Of a stretch of 64,000 bases of DNA, positions 36,931-46,388 are shown piece after piece. A program made the translations under genes and the position numbers. The stretch is from Methylomicrobium lacus_A. Its GTDB lineage: Bacteria; Pseudomonadota; Gammaproteobacteria; Methylococcales; Methylomonadaceae. The stretch is from assembly GCF_041897535.1 (NCBI RefSeq), contig NZ_CP169217.1, positions 1,302,001 to 1,366,000 of the forward strand. Reading direction: 5' to 3'. The notes beneath the pieces were generated by a model. It was not told the origin of the DNA. It made no database searches and saw nothing but the letters and a program-made list of their open reading frames with translations. Positions within the stretch are counted from its first letter, which is position 1, and every line of letters starts with the position of its first letter.

Positions 36931-38793
36931 ATGAGCAACCATTACACGCTTTATCCGCCTCGGCGGCAGACGCTAAAGATCTGGGCCCTGTTATCGATCT
37001 TTGCCTCCGCGCTGTTTTCAATGCCTGCCGTCCAAGCGGAAATTCCTCCGGTATTTGTTGCCTCCTGGGGCAATGAGGGCGAGGTTCTAAAATATCCCCA
37101 AAGCATAGCGACTGATCCGGTCGGAAATGCCTATGTCGTTGATAGCAATGATAACAGCATCAAGAAATTCGACAGCGACGGCCATTTCCTGAGCAAATGG
37201 GGATCATACGGGACCGCCAAAGGGCAGTTTCGGGGGCCTGCCGGCATCGCAACCGATACGGCCGGCAACGTCTATGTCGCGGATACTTATAATCACCGCA
37301 TCCAGAAATTCGACAGCAACGGCCAATTCTTGGGTAAATGGGGATCGAAGGGGAAAGCGAAGGGGAAGTTTAATACCCCATCCGGCATCGCAACCGATGC
37401 CGCGGGCAACGTCTATGTCGCCGATACGGAAAACCATCGCATCCAGAAATTCGACAGCAACGGCAAATTCCTGGGCAAAGAGGAAAATGCCGACGGGCCG
37501 TTTAGGAGTCCAGCCGACATCGCAACCGATGCGGCCGGCAACGTCTATGTCGCCGATACCGGCAATCAACGCATCATCAAATACGACGGCAACTTCCAGT
37601 TCCTGGGCACTTGGGGATCCTATGGGACCGCTAACGGGCAGTTTGGCAATACGACCACTAGTCTAGCGACCGATGCGGCCGGCAATGTCTATGTCGCAGA
37701 TGCCTGGAATGACCGTATCCAGAAATTCGACAGCAACGGCACCTTCCTGGACACCTGGAAAATAGAAGGAGATGACGGTGAACCGTTTAAGGGCACCGCC
37801 GGCATCGCAACCGATGCGGACGGCAATGTCTATGTTGCAGCGCCCTGGTATGGCCGAATTCAGAAATTCGACAGCAACGGCAACCTCATGAGCCAATGGG
37901 GAATCAGCGCAACCGCCGACGGGCAATTCAACTATCCTCATGACATAGCCACCGATGCGGACGGCAACATCTATGTCGCGGATACTTATCATCACCGCAT
38001 CCAGAAATTCGGCAGCGACGGCAACTTCCTGGCCAAATGGGGATCACAGGGGATCGAAAACGGGAATTTTCAAGAGCCCGCCGGCCTCGCGACCGATGCG
38101 GTCGGCAACGTCTATGTCGCCGATACCTATAATCACCGCATCCAGAAATTCGACAGCAACGGCAACTTCCTGGCCAAATGGGGTACCGAAGGGAACGGCG
38201 ATGGTCAGTTTAGCATGCCCGCGGATATTGCAGCCGACACGGCAGGCAACGTCTATGTCGCCGATACCGGTAATAACCGCATCCAGAAATTCGACGGTGA
38301 CGGCAACCTCCTGAACCAATGGGGGGATTACGGGAAAGCCGAGGGACAGTTTGCCTATCCCGCCGGCATCGCAACCGATGCGGACAGCAACATCTATGTC
38401 GCCGATACCTATAATCACCGTATCCAAAAGTTCGACAGCAATGGCACTTTTCTGGCCAAATGGGGCGCCTTGGGACGCACCAAGGGGAAATTTACAGTGC
38501 CATCCAGCATCGCGATCGATGCGTCAGGCAACATCTTCGTCGTGGAAAGTTATAACAACCGTATCCAGAAATTCGACAACGATGGCCACTTCCTCGGCGC
38601 ATGGGGAATAAGGATAGATGACGACGAACAGTTTGACTCATCTGCATTGGGTGCCGATGCCGGCATTGCGGCCGATGCTTTGGGCAACATCTATGTCGCG
38701 GACGGCAATAATGACCGCATCAAGATATATACTTATCAACCTCTATCCGAATTCACCGGTTTCACCGCCAGAAGGGCCGCATCCGGCAACTAG
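36931..38793 (+). CDS. secreted 12-repeat NHL beta-propeller protein
   Basis: 620 aa. Signal peptide (IFASALFSMPAVQA) followed by 12 NHL repeats of about 47 residues, most with the core NVYVADT.NHRIQKFDSNG, which could fold as two six-bladed propellers. NHL propellers bind proteins, carbohydrates or RNA; a periplasmic or extracellular scaffold is likely. No anchor or enzyme domain. ATG 36931 was chosen over an upstream in-frame ATG because it opens the signal peptide. The repeats are also conserved at DNA level. A terminator follows at 38953. Confidence 0.85.
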   Translation: MSNHYTLYPPRRQTLKIWALLSIFASALFSMPAVQAEIPPVFVASWGNEGEVLKYPQSIATDPVGNAYVVDSNDNSIKKFDSDGHFLSKWGSYGTAKGQFRGPAGIATDTAGNVYVADTYNHRIQKFDSNGQFLGKWGSKGKAKGKFNTPSGIATDAAGNVYVADTENHRIQKFDSNGKFLGKEENADGPFRSPADIATDAAGNVYVADTGNQRIIKYDGNFQFLGTWGSYGTANGQFGNTTTSLATDAAGNVYVADAWNDRIQKFDSNGTFLDTWKIEGDDGEPFKGTAGIATDADGNVYVAAPWYGRIQKFDSNGNLMSQWGISATADGQFNYPHDIATDADGNIYVADTYHHRIQKFGSDGNFLAKWGSQGIENGNFQEPAGLATDAVGNVYVADTYNHRIQKFDSNGNFLAKWGTEGNGDGQFSMPADIAADTAGNVYVADTGNNRIQKFDGDGNLLNQWGDYGKAEGQFAYPAGIATDADSNIYVADTYNHRIQKFDSNGTFLAKWGALGRTKGKFTVPSSIAIDASGNIFVVESYNNRIQKFDNDGHFLGAWGIRIDDDEQFDSSALGADAGIAADALGNIYVADGNNDRIKIYTYQPLSEFTGFTARRAASGN

Positions 38794-38952
38794 ATCAACG
38801 TGAGTTGGGCCTGAGGTCAGCAGATCAGCCCTTAAAACTCGGTGATCATCGCCGACTTCTGTTCCGCGAAGCTGACCGCGCCGAATCAATACGGCAAAAA
38901 AAAAGGGCGCCTAAAGTTATATATAGCGCTTATAAGTGTGTAATTTTTGATA

Positions 38953-38979
38953 AAGACCTCCTTAGGGAGGTCTTTTTTT
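38953..38979 (+). terminator. Rho-independent terminator
   Basis: AAGACCTCC, loop TTAG, GGAGGTCTT, running into seven T. Confidence 0.9.
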
Positions 38980-39038
38980 GTATCTAATACGCTATAATAC
39001 CAATAGTATAATCTGTGTAACGTATGTAAGGACAAGGG

Positions 39039-39704
39039 ATGATATCGACCAAGGTTAGAGCAAAAATTGTCGAGGATAACAGTGGAGTTGCTACAGAAAT
39101 TCCTATTCTGCTTACAAAGCAGGGACCGATCTCATCAATTACTGATTACTTGCTTGAGCTCCATCTGAATGGTGCTTCGAAATCATCCATAAATAAAGTG
39201 ATTCAGTCTATAGCTATGTTGCTTGAATATATGGATGCAAACGCTGATTCCTTTGATGACCCTGAATCGATGTTCAAAGCCTTTGTTCGCAGACTTTATA
39301 GTGGCACAGCAGGTGATAATGGCATTGATCCATCTGGTCTGTACTGGGTGCCCGCATCAATCAACACGGTCAAAGTCCATATTAATCGACTCACGCTGTT
39401 CAGTGATTGGCTTGCCGATAAACAGTCTGGAGCCCAGCTGAACCCATTAAGAAAAGCCACGCCACACGAGGAACGTCTGGCTTATGCTGCATGGTGGCGC
39501 AGAAAACACTATGACTTTCTAGGTCACATTAAAGATAAATCGATCAGCACAACCGTTAAACGTGCTAGAAGTATCAAAGGCCGTACACCGCTGGCTAAGA
39601 CAGACGATGATGCGACCTCCTTCCCCGGCACTCAGTTCGAGCGATTTTTCATAGAGGCTATTTTTGCCCATCCCCTCGAAATGGTAAAAATTAGCAATGG
39701 CTGA
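39039..39704 (+). pseudogene. GmtY-like tyrosine recombinase, cut short by a transposon
   Basis: 221 codons. The segment FVRRLYSGTAGDNGIDPSGLYWVP and the surrounding layout match my recollection of the N-terminal, DNA-binding half of gamma-mobile-trio recombinase GmtY. The frame runs through FERFFIEA into the Tn3-family inverted repeat at 39656 and stops inside it, so the catalytic half (Arg, His-x-x-Arg, Tyr) is missing. The missing half is not found beyond the other transposon end. Codon use is more AT-rich than the flanking core. Confidence 0.7.
39656..39698 (+). repeat. left terminal inverted repeat of the Tn3-family element
   Basis: 43 bp, pairs with 45683-45725 with one mismatch (position 27: T here, A there). 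Confidence 0.93.
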
Positions 39705-39708
39705 TATA

Positions 39709-42700
39709 TTAAAGGTCGCTATTTCCTTCCACAGACTTACGCCAGAAATCTGGGTCGTTATATCGTGCAGCCAACGCATCGATGTCAACCTTCGCGTTCT
39801 CTTCTGTAAATTCAAACTTACCGATCAGATTCACATTTTGCCAGGCGACGGGCGACGTACCCTTGATGATCTCGATAGCATCCCGGTCGCCGGCGGCCAG
39901 CTTTTGCTCATACACACGAGACAAGATTAGCGTGTTGTAGTGGATGATGGCGTTGGCAATAAGCCGGGAACACTCGTTCCAGATTTGCTGCTCCGATTCG
40001 GTTTTTACCCGGAATTTACCGGAATTGACATAAGAAATCGCTCGTCGCATACGGTGATAAGCCTCGCCGCGATTAAGTGCCTTTTGAATGCGCTGCCTGA
40101 GTATCGGGTCATCGATGAAATCAAGAATATGAAGTGACCGACAGATATTGTCCAGTTCCCATAGTGCCTTCTTGGTCTGATTCTGCCGCTTATAACTGGC
40201 GAGCTTACGCACGATGGTTGCTTGAGTCACATCTTTTTGTGCAAGGGAAGCCAGAATGCGCTGGATATTCTGCCACTCCTTGCATATTAAGGTATCAAAG
40301 GCCTTACGTGATGGTTTAATCAGCACATCACCATAACGGCTTGGGTGCTGGAATCCAACCAGGCTATCAATCTTTTTATGCAGGTCACGATAACGTGGCG
40401 AAAATTGGTAGCCGAAGACGCGCAAGATAAAGAAATTCACTTGATTGGTGCCATGCGTGTCCGTCGAATGCCTTTCCGGCTTGATCTCCGTTGTATTGTT
40501 GTGCAGGATGTCGAACACGAAATGTGATTCGTGTTCGTGCGTACCGATAATCTTGGCATTAATCGGGACATGATTCATGGCCAAGGTAATGGAGCTTACG
40601 CCTTTCTTTAGAGCGAAATACTTGCTGGAGTGTCGGGCGTTGATCGTGTCGATCTGAGTGGCAATGCGCTGGCCATCACTGCTAGAATGCTTCTGATGGT
40701 GGATGTCGTACGCTTGGAAAACAGGTAACGCAGCCGTAGCGTTGGAAATGGCGTCATTCGCTGCATGTAGCGTTTCAGCCCGCAGGAAATTGCGCGCCGT
40801 GGTCAGCAACGCAGAATGACTAAGTCCTGAGACTTCTGCCATTTTCCATAAGCCCATATTGGTACCCATGGCAACGATACAGGCCAGGATCAGTTTCGGA
40901 TCGGCATCTTGTTTAATGTAGCGTTCCAAAACGTGGGCAAATGATTTCAAGAATCCTGTTCTTTCAGCGACAAACCAAAGCAGGTCGACCACTCCGATAC
41001 TTGGCAATTGACCATAGAACGGACTGTTGGTTGGTTCTTCCACGGAAGGATAAACCAACGTCCAGCGACGATTTTCCCCGATACCGGTAATTTTGATATG
41101 TTTATTGTCGCCGCTTTCAATGCGCTGGTTCGCTGATTTGTACTTGGCTTCCAGTTCCCGCTTGAGCGCGGCTAACGTATCCTGGATTGGTGTCAACAGA
41201 ATCGGTGCGCCGATTTCTTGCAATATCGCATCTTTATCCTTATTCCAGCGCTCGGCGTTGATCAGGTCGTCATCAAAGCTGCGAAATTCGTTACTATCCC
41301 GAACAAATACGTCACAGGCTTCAAGCGCCTTCCGTAGCTCGCGGTATACCAGGAACTCATAGCGGTCAACCTCTAGGGATTTCTTTTTTTGCTTTTCCGC
41401 CCTGGTATACAAAAACCGCTGCAAATTCTTTGCGATGATTCCGGTCGGGAAGTTGGCCGGGTTCACCTGTCGTGGCGTCTTGCCCTGGCGCAGCAGCTCC
41501 TGTAGAAATAAAATGGCTTCCAGCAGTGGCTCATCCGACACCAGGCAAACGAAATCGAGGTTACAGAACAAATGCCGTAAATTGAGCTTGAATTTGTGTC
41601 GTAGCGTGCCGTAATACGACCATTCAAAAGCGGTTTTATCGAATTCGATGTTGCGCATAAAATCGGATACGACTGGAAAGCTCTCGATGTTGAGCAGGTC
41701 GAAAGCCTTTTGCTTGATGGCCGCAAACGGTGTTTCATCAGGGATTGAAGCGTCGATGAACAATTCCAGAACTTGGCCTGCCGCCTGTAGATTCGCGCCG
41801 GCCTCGATGATTGCTTGCTGCATGGCCTCATCGGCGGCAAGTTTAGCTTGTTTCTCGTATTGGCCAATGAGATATATCAGGGCATCGATCAAATTATCGT
41901 TGATTTGCCGAAAACGATGAAAGGCGAAACACAGCAAATACAGGCGTGTTGTGGGTTCCGCCATGCGCCGCAGCTTATAGACGGAGTAGAACGGAACCAA
42001 TGATGCGTAGTATTTTACACTTTCATTGGACAGGCCGGCCGTACCCAGAAAGCTTTGCCCGAATTCATACAGCGGCTGGAAAAATTTGCGGCGGTCAACC
42101 TCCTGGCGTAACTCGCGGTAACTGAAATCCTTAGGCTCGTGCTTGAGTAAGCTGATGCGGTACATGCCTTCCTCAGACTCAAGCAAGGCTTCGAGTTGCT
42201 TATCGACATCCGGCGTCATGGCTTTTTCCAGTAAGCCCGTAATCCGCCGACGTTCGCCAGTCACAACTCGGCTCACCATGTCCTGTAGATAGGTGTAACC
42301 TGGAGCAACTAGGCGTTGGTTCGTAAGATATTGTAAGGTTTCGCGTAGGATGTAAATCGGCTGTGTCGACAGCATGGCGACGCGCTGCGCTTTCTGTTCC
42401 AGTGCTGCCTTGGCCGCACTGTCACATAGGCGATAGTCGAATAACTGGAGGATGATCTGCTGCTGTTCGAGCCGGGTCGGCTTGGAAATCGTTTTGATTT
42501 TATCTAATGCCTGATCGGGGAAATACCGCTGGAGAATATAGTGTAGATCGTCGAGCACGGCCTCCGGCCCGTAAACAAAGAACTGTTGCTTGGCCTTGAA
42601 ATAACCGATTTGAAGTATTAAATGGACTGCCGACGAGCGGGTATGAACGGCGTCGACGGCTTTCTGTTCAACTGCACTTAAATCGAAGAAGAGACAGCGG

Positions 42701-42786
42701 TCGTCGTCGCTGAAACGAGGCAACCCGTAAAGATCATCGATTTCACTTTTCGTCAGGATAGACAGGCGACGCGAATTGACGTTCAT
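39709..42786 (-). CDS. tnpA: Tn3-family transposase
   Basis: 1025 aa, full length for the family. DUF4158 at the N terminus (LSILTKSEIDDLYGLPRF) and the DDE catalytic half at the C terminus (SSSDGQRIATQIDTINARHS, DTHGTNQVNFFILRVFGYQFSPR, then NYV-like and SPVAWQNVNLIGKFEF near the end). It ends 11 bases inside the left repeat and is transcribed away from the res region. Carries out replicative transposition. Confidence 0.95.
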   Translation of the reverse strand: MNVNSRRLSILTKSEIDDLYGLPRFSDDDRCLFFDLSAVEQKAVDAVHTRSSAVHLILQIGYFKAKQQFFVYGPEAVLDDLHYILQRYFPDQALDKIKTISKPTRLEQQQIILQLFDYRLCDSAAKAALEQKAQRVAMLSTQPIYILRETLQYLTNQRLVAPGYTYLQDMVSRVVTGERRRITGLLEKAMTPDVDKQLEALLESEEGMYRISLLKHEPKDFSYRELRQEVDRRKFFQPLYEFGQSFLGTAGLSNESVKYYASLVPFYSVYKLRRMAEPTTRLYLLCFAFHRFRQINDNLIDALIYLIGQYEKQAKLAADEAMQQAIIEAGANLQAAGQVLELFIDASIPDETPFAAIKQKAFDLLNIESFPVVSDFMRNIEFDKTAFEWSYYGTLRHKFKLNLRHLFCNLDFVCLVSDEPLLEAILFLQELLRQGKTPRQVNPANFPTGIIAKNLQRFLYTRAEKQKKKSLEVDRYEFLVYRELRKALEACDVFVRDSNEFRSFDDDLINAERWNKDKDAILQEIGAPILLTPIQDTLAALKRELEAKYKSANQRIESGDNKHIKITGIGENRRWTLVYPSVEEPTNSPFYGQLPSIGVVDLLWFVAERTGFLKSFAHVLERYIKQDADPKLILACIVAMGTNMGLWKMAEVSGLSHSALLTTARNFLRAETLHAANDAISNATAALPVFQAYDIHHQKHSSSDGQRIATQIDTINARHSSKYFALKKGVSSITLAMNHVPINAKIIGTHEHESHFVFDILHNNTTEIKPERHSTDTHGTNQVNFFILRVFGYQFSPRYRDLHKKIDSLVGFQHPSRYGDVLIKPSRKAFDTLICKEWQNIQRILASLAQKDVTQATIVRKLASYKRQNQTKKALWELDNICRSLHILDFIDDPILRQRIQKALNRGEAYHRMRRAISYVNSGKFRVKTESEQQIWNECSRLIANAIIHYNTLILSRVYEQKLAAGDRDAIEIIKGTSPVAWQNVNLIGKFEFTEENAKVDIDALAARYNDPDFWRKSVEGNSDL

Positions 42787-42804
42787 TCGGCACCGCTTTT
42801 CTGC

Positions 42805-42938
42805 GAGTGCAGAAAGTACACTTTTTGCACTCTACGTTTACCCATCCTTTCCAATTTCAATTCCTTTAATTTTGAGTGCAGAAACCTTTGCCAAAATCAT
42901 AATGCATTTAACTCTGCTATGTGTTAACTTTTTGCACC
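42805..42938. promoter_or_regulatory. res resolution site and tnpA/tnpR control region
   Basis: Lies between divergent tnpA and tnpR. A 28-bp palindrome with GAGTGCA / TGCACTC arms is at 42805-42832; a GAGTGCAGAAA half-site is at 42874 and a TTTTTGCACC half-site near 42928. The layout fits the subsites bound by a serine resolvase. Confidence 0.7.
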
Positions 42939-43535
42939 ATGCAAACCAATACGACTATGCCATTTCATCGAATCGGCTATGCCCGAGTCAGCAGTATCGG
43001 CCAAAATCTGGATTCTCAAATTGATGCGCTGCAAAAAGCGGGGTGCGGCAAAATATTTTCCGACAAGATGACCGGCTCGCACATGGATCGTCCCGGCTGG
43101 GATCAGCTTTTAGAATATGCTCGCCCAGGCGATACCTTGGTCGTCAGCGAATTAAGCCGAATGACGCGCTCTTTGATGGATTTACTGACAACGGCAAAGG
43201 TGCTGGAACAGCGGCAAATTAATTTAGTGTCATTGCGGGAAAATATCGATACCACCACGGCTACTGGCCGTTGTTTCTTGTCGATGATGGGAGCTATTCA
43301 CCAAATGGAGAGGGAGCTACGCTCTGAGCGGGCGGCAGCAGGTCGTTCATCCGCTAAGGCGCGTGGCAAAACGGGTGGAAGGCCTAAAACTGACCCTGCA
43401 AAATTGGAAAATGCCAGAATCCTATACGAAAACTCGGACAAAACCGCCGCCGAAGTTTGTGAGATTGCCGGCGTTGGGAGACGAAAATTCTTCTCCTACG
43501 TCGCAGAAAAACGCAATGGTTCTGGTAAAACGTAA
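42939..43535 (+). CDS. tnpR: serine resolvase
   Basis: 198 aa. Resolvase domain with the catalytic Ser in GYARVSSIGQNLDSQ, then SELSRMTRS, a long E helix (MMGAIHQMERELRSERAA) and a short HTH (KTAAEVCEIAGVGRRKFFSYV). Resolves Tn3 cointegrates at the adjacent res site. ATG 42939 is preferred; another ATG lies six codons later. Confidence 0.92.
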   Translation: MQTNTTMPFHRIGYARVSSIGQNLDSQIDALQKAGCGKIFSDKMTGSHMDRPGWDQLLEYARPGDTLVVSELSRMTRSLMDLLTTAKVLEQRQINLVSLRENIDTTTATGRCFLSMMGAIHQMERELRSERAAAGRSSAKARGKTGGRPKTDPAKLENARILYENSDKTAAEVCEIAGVGRRKFFSYVAEKRNGSGKT

Positions 43536-43853
43536 AATTGCATTGAGCTGTTGATTCAAACGAAAAACCGAGTTAGCGCCCAAGATAAGGCGCCAATGAC
43601 TTTATATGGATCAGTCTGGCGGGCAACACCCGATCCAAATCTGCTGGATATGCTATTTTTATGAACGACAGCAATCCGGCCTTTACCAGTCGTTAATCAA
43701 TGGAGCATGTTGATGCAATACAGACCTAGTAAATTTCTTACGGCTCAATTCTGCGCTTTTGAATTCCTACCGCTACGCTCCATCACCGGTTGTTACTTCC
43801 AACGTTAGGAGTCTATGAACATAATCGACAACTTAACTGAATAAGGCATAAAG
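43536..43853. other. spacer inside the Tn3-family element
   Basis: No gene recognised. AACGTTAGG at 43800-43808 resembles an integron core site but lacks a convincing paired site. Confidence 0.35.
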
Positions 43854-44624
43854 ATGAGTGCTTGGGGTGTTGGAATACTACAAGATGATACCGTTTCGGA
43901 CATTGTTGGATTCGTCAAGGATCGCATCAAGACTGGTGAATCCGTTGCCATTGCGACTAATTCTGCGTTTTCACATTTCTCAGAACTTGAAAATGACGAA
44001 GATGATGCTCCTTTATTATGGCTCGCGCTGGCCCATGTACAATGGACTTACGGAATTCTCGAAGATCGTATCCTTGCAAGAGTTCGCAAAGATTTACAGT
44101 TGGGAAATGGTCTTGGGCGCTGGAGCGATGATTCCAAAGCTCTGGCAAAAAGAAAGGAAGTGCTTACCAAGTTCTTCAATAAAATTGCTAAACCCAAGCC
44201 AAAACCTTCGCCACTGCCGCGACTTATTGTCAGAAAGGCTCCTTTCAAGGCTGGGGATTGCTTATCAATTCTTCTCGACGACGGTCGTTACACGGCAGCA
44301 CTTGTGTTAAGAGCAGACAATACCAACCCTGAGTATGGCATGAATCTAGTTGCAAGCCTTGACTACTTAGAAGCTGAGCCGCCGTCACTGGAGTTCTTTG
44401 AGCTGAGAAAGTGGCTGATTAAGTCACATGGAAATTGGAAAAATGAACAAGAGATTAGCTGGTATCAGACTGTCCGCTTCAAGGAAGCAAGTAAACGCAT
44501 TAGCATTGTTGGCTCTATCGATGTGCGCCCAAGTGATCCACATGACTCCCGCTTTTATTCAGGGTGGAAGATCCTTGGTACGCAAATTACTCTATGTCGT
44601 GAGCATGCGGCAAAAATCCTCTAA
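43854..44624 (+). CDS. transposon passenger: DUF4259-like and Imm26-like domains
   Basis: 256 aa. The N terminus MSAWGVGILQDDTVSDIVGFV resembles DUF4259-type proteins (WGxGxxxDD). The second half contains FKAGDCLSILLDDGRYTAALVL, similar to the Imm26 immunity fold. A Lys/Pro linker (AKPKPKPSPLP) separates them. Such two-part proteins are often toxin-immunity or stress cargo; the actual role is unknown. Codon use is more AT-rich than core genes. The remaining 44625-44925 shows no gene. Confidence 0.6.
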   Translation: MSAWGVGILQDDTVSDIVGFVKDRIKTGESVAIATNSAFSHFSELENDEDDAPLLWLALAHVQWTYGILEDRILARVRKDLQLGNGLGRWSDDSKALAKRKEVLTKFFNKIAKPKPKPSPLPRLIVRKAPFKAGDCLSILLDDGRYTAALVLRADNTNPEYGMNLVASLDYLEAEPPSLEFFELRKWLIKSHGNWKNEQEISWYQTVRFKEASKRISIVGSIDVRPSDPHDSRFYSGWKILGTQITLCREHAAKIL

Positions 44625-44925
44625 GCCTTTACTGAACCACGTCCATGGCATTGTGAGCCTATAGGGAAAAACGCGTTAAGATGCGGAGATTTGTAGGCTA
44701 CTGCCGTCAATTGCATTGATATGGTACACAGGCCCGTTAAGCCAAGACGAAAGCATATCCTCACTTTGAATGGCTGGTATAGAGCTTTCAGCAGCCAGTA
44801 GCTTTAAAAGCGCGATCGACGGCAAATGGCCGGGGGTTGTGCATCAGTCTGCTCAAGAAAGCCCGTAAGCGAATTATATTAGCTGCTAACGTACGTTTTC
44901 GTCACGTTGGATTTCAATCCCAAGA

Positions 44926-45219
44926 TCAGGCCGGATCTGCATGCAGATGAATGCCTAATGCCTTCGTTACCTTGAGGATCGTATCGAAACTGGGAATGTG
45001 CTCGCCGTCCAGGGATCGATACAGGCTTTCGCGGGAAAGCCCTGTCTCTCGGGCAATCTGCGACATACCTCGTGCACGGGCAATATCGCCAAGTGCCTTG
45101 GCTATAAAGGCCGCATCGCCGTCGGCCTCCTCAATGCAGGCATCCAGATAGGCCGCCATTTCTTCGGTGGTTCTCAAGTGCTCCGTTACATCGTAGCGAC
45201 TGATAATAGTTTTTGTCAT
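44926..45219 (-). CDS. HigA-type antitoxin (XRE family)
   Basis: 97 aa. Starts MTKTIISRYDVTEHLRT and has the HTH GMSQIARETGLSRESLYRSL followed by PSFDTILKVTKALGI, as in the addiction-module antidotes paired with HigB-like killers. Starts 9 bases after the toxin stop. Neutralises the toxin and probably represses the pair. Confidence 0.9.
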   Translation of the reverse strand: MTKTIISRYDVTEHLRTTEEMAAYLDACIEEADGDAAFIAKALGDIARARGMSQIARETGLSRESLYRSLDGEHIPSFDTILKVTKALGIHLHADPA

Positions 45220-45228
45220 TGCGTTATC

Positions 45229-45519
45229 CTACACATTACGGGCAAGTTCTTGAGCGGTTTTAATATCAGCATCCTGTGTGCTTTTATCGCCACCGGCCAA
45301 CAAAATGACGATTTCGTTGCCGCGTCGCGTGAAATACACCCGATAACCGGGACCATAGTCGATGCGCATTTCCGATACACCTTCGCCTACTGACTTCACG
45401 TCACCCGGATTGCCGGAGGCCAGACGTTCGACCCTGGCCAAAACTCGTGCACGAGCACGAATGTCACGAAGATTGTCCAGCCATCTGGCATAAACATCGG
45501 TTTTCTTTATATCGACCAT
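45229..45519 (-). CDS. RelE/ParE-superfamily toxin (HigB-like killer protein)
   Basis: 96 aa. Signature order: YARWLDNLRDIRARARVLARVERL, GDVKSVGEGVSEMRIDYGPGYRVYF and IVILLAGGDKSTQDADIKTAQELA. This is the phage-related killer family whose toxin gene precedes its antitoxin. Stabilises the transposon or its host replicon; mRNA cleavage is typical of the superfamily but not shown here. Confidence 0.9.
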   Translation of the reverse strand: MVDIKKTDVYARWLDNLRDIRARARVLARVERLASGNPGDVKSVGEGVSEMRIDYGPGYRVYFTRRGNEIVILLAGGDKSTQDADIKTAQELARNV

Positions 45520-45682
45520 GCTTTAATTGTAGCCTATCGGCTACGTTTGTCAATAGACTGACGGGCGCTTGCGCACTCGGGCAAACGTAAGGGCTCGTGT
45601 TGAAATGGGTAATAGTGCGAGTGGATTATGTGCCAGATAACATGGTGGAAAATAAAGCCATGTGCATACCGGCCTATTAGAT

Positions 45683-45725
45683 ATTGCTAATTTTTACCTT
45701 TTCGAGGGGATGGGCAAAAATAGCC
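45683..45725 (-). repeat. right terminal inverted repeat of the Tn3-family element
   Basis: 43 bp, the reverse complement of 39656-39698 with one mismatch. Confidence 0.93.
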
Positions 45726-45822
45726 ATGACAATATTTATGCCGAACGCACTAAAAGCAGGCTCTGAAACATTGATAATGTCTGGTGTTCCAGGCTTTCAA
45801 AGTAAATGATCGAGGTATTCGT

Positions 45823-46206
45823 ATGAGCGAGGCGCTTCCTATTGATCAGCTGCGCGCGGAAAGCGCGCGGTTCGGCAACCACCCTTATCTGTTGACTCAG
45901 GGCGGCGACGGCCGGCCCCATGCGGTGGTCGTGTCGATCGAATGGCTGGGAGATCGCATTTTAACGAACGCCGGCACGCGCAGCGCTGCCAACGTCGCCG
46001 CTCGTCCGTTGCTCAGCCTGCTGTGGCCGCCGATCGAGGCCGGGGGCTACAGCCTGATTATCGACGGCGATGGGTACCTGATCGGCAGCGGTTCCGATGC
46101 GCGAATCAGCATCACGCCGACGCGCGGCGTGCTGCATCGCCCCGGCACATCGACGGCCTCCGCGGCGCGCGGGTGCGGCTCGGACTGCATCCCCTTGCTC
46201 GGCTGA
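45823..46206 (+). CDS. pyridoxamine 5'-phosphate oxidase-like flavin-binding protein
   Basis: 127 aa from an ATG with GAGG seven bases upstream. Split-barrel features: GNHPYLLTQGGDGRPHAVVV and SLLWPPIEAGGYSLIIDGDG. The tail CGSDCIPL is a recurrent ending of this subgroup and may form a disulfide or metal site. Probably binds FMN or F420-like cofactors; substrate unknown. Lies just outside the Tn3-family element. Confidence 0.75.
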   Translation: MSEALPIDQLRAESARFGNHPYLLTQGGDGRPHAVVVSIEWLGDRILTNAGTRSAANVAARPLLSLLWPPIEAGGYSLIIDGDGYLIGSGSDARISITPTRGVLHRPGTSTASAARGCGSDCIPLLG

Positions 46207-46388
46207 AGTAAGATTATTCCTGGTCGGAATCGTGGTGCAGTTTTGGCTTAGGCCGGGGGATAGGGCGGTGGAATTGTCTCTGGCGGGCAAGTCCCCGGCT
46301 GATGGCGTGCCGGGGGCGTCGGAAGATTGTTTTGAAGGTAATTCGAGCTTCTATGGCCAATTGGGGCTGTGTTGCAAATGGGTATGCT

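Larger units (their letters stand above)
39656..45725. mobile_element. Tn3-family transposon, about 6.07 kb
   Basis: Bounded by 43-bp inverted repeats with one mismatch (39656-39698 and 45683-45725; outer ends GGCTATTTTTGCCCATCCCC). Contains tnpA, a res region, tnpR, one passenger gene and a toxin-antitoxin pair. The flanking 5-mers (ATAGA, ATGAC) differ, so there is no intact target-site duplication. Confidence 0.9.

Noticed and set aside
43696..43808. attC site ahead of the 256-aa passenger gene
   Set aside because: AACGTTAGG looks like a core site and ATGGAGC/GCTCCAT could pair, but there is no proper partner core and no site after the gene.
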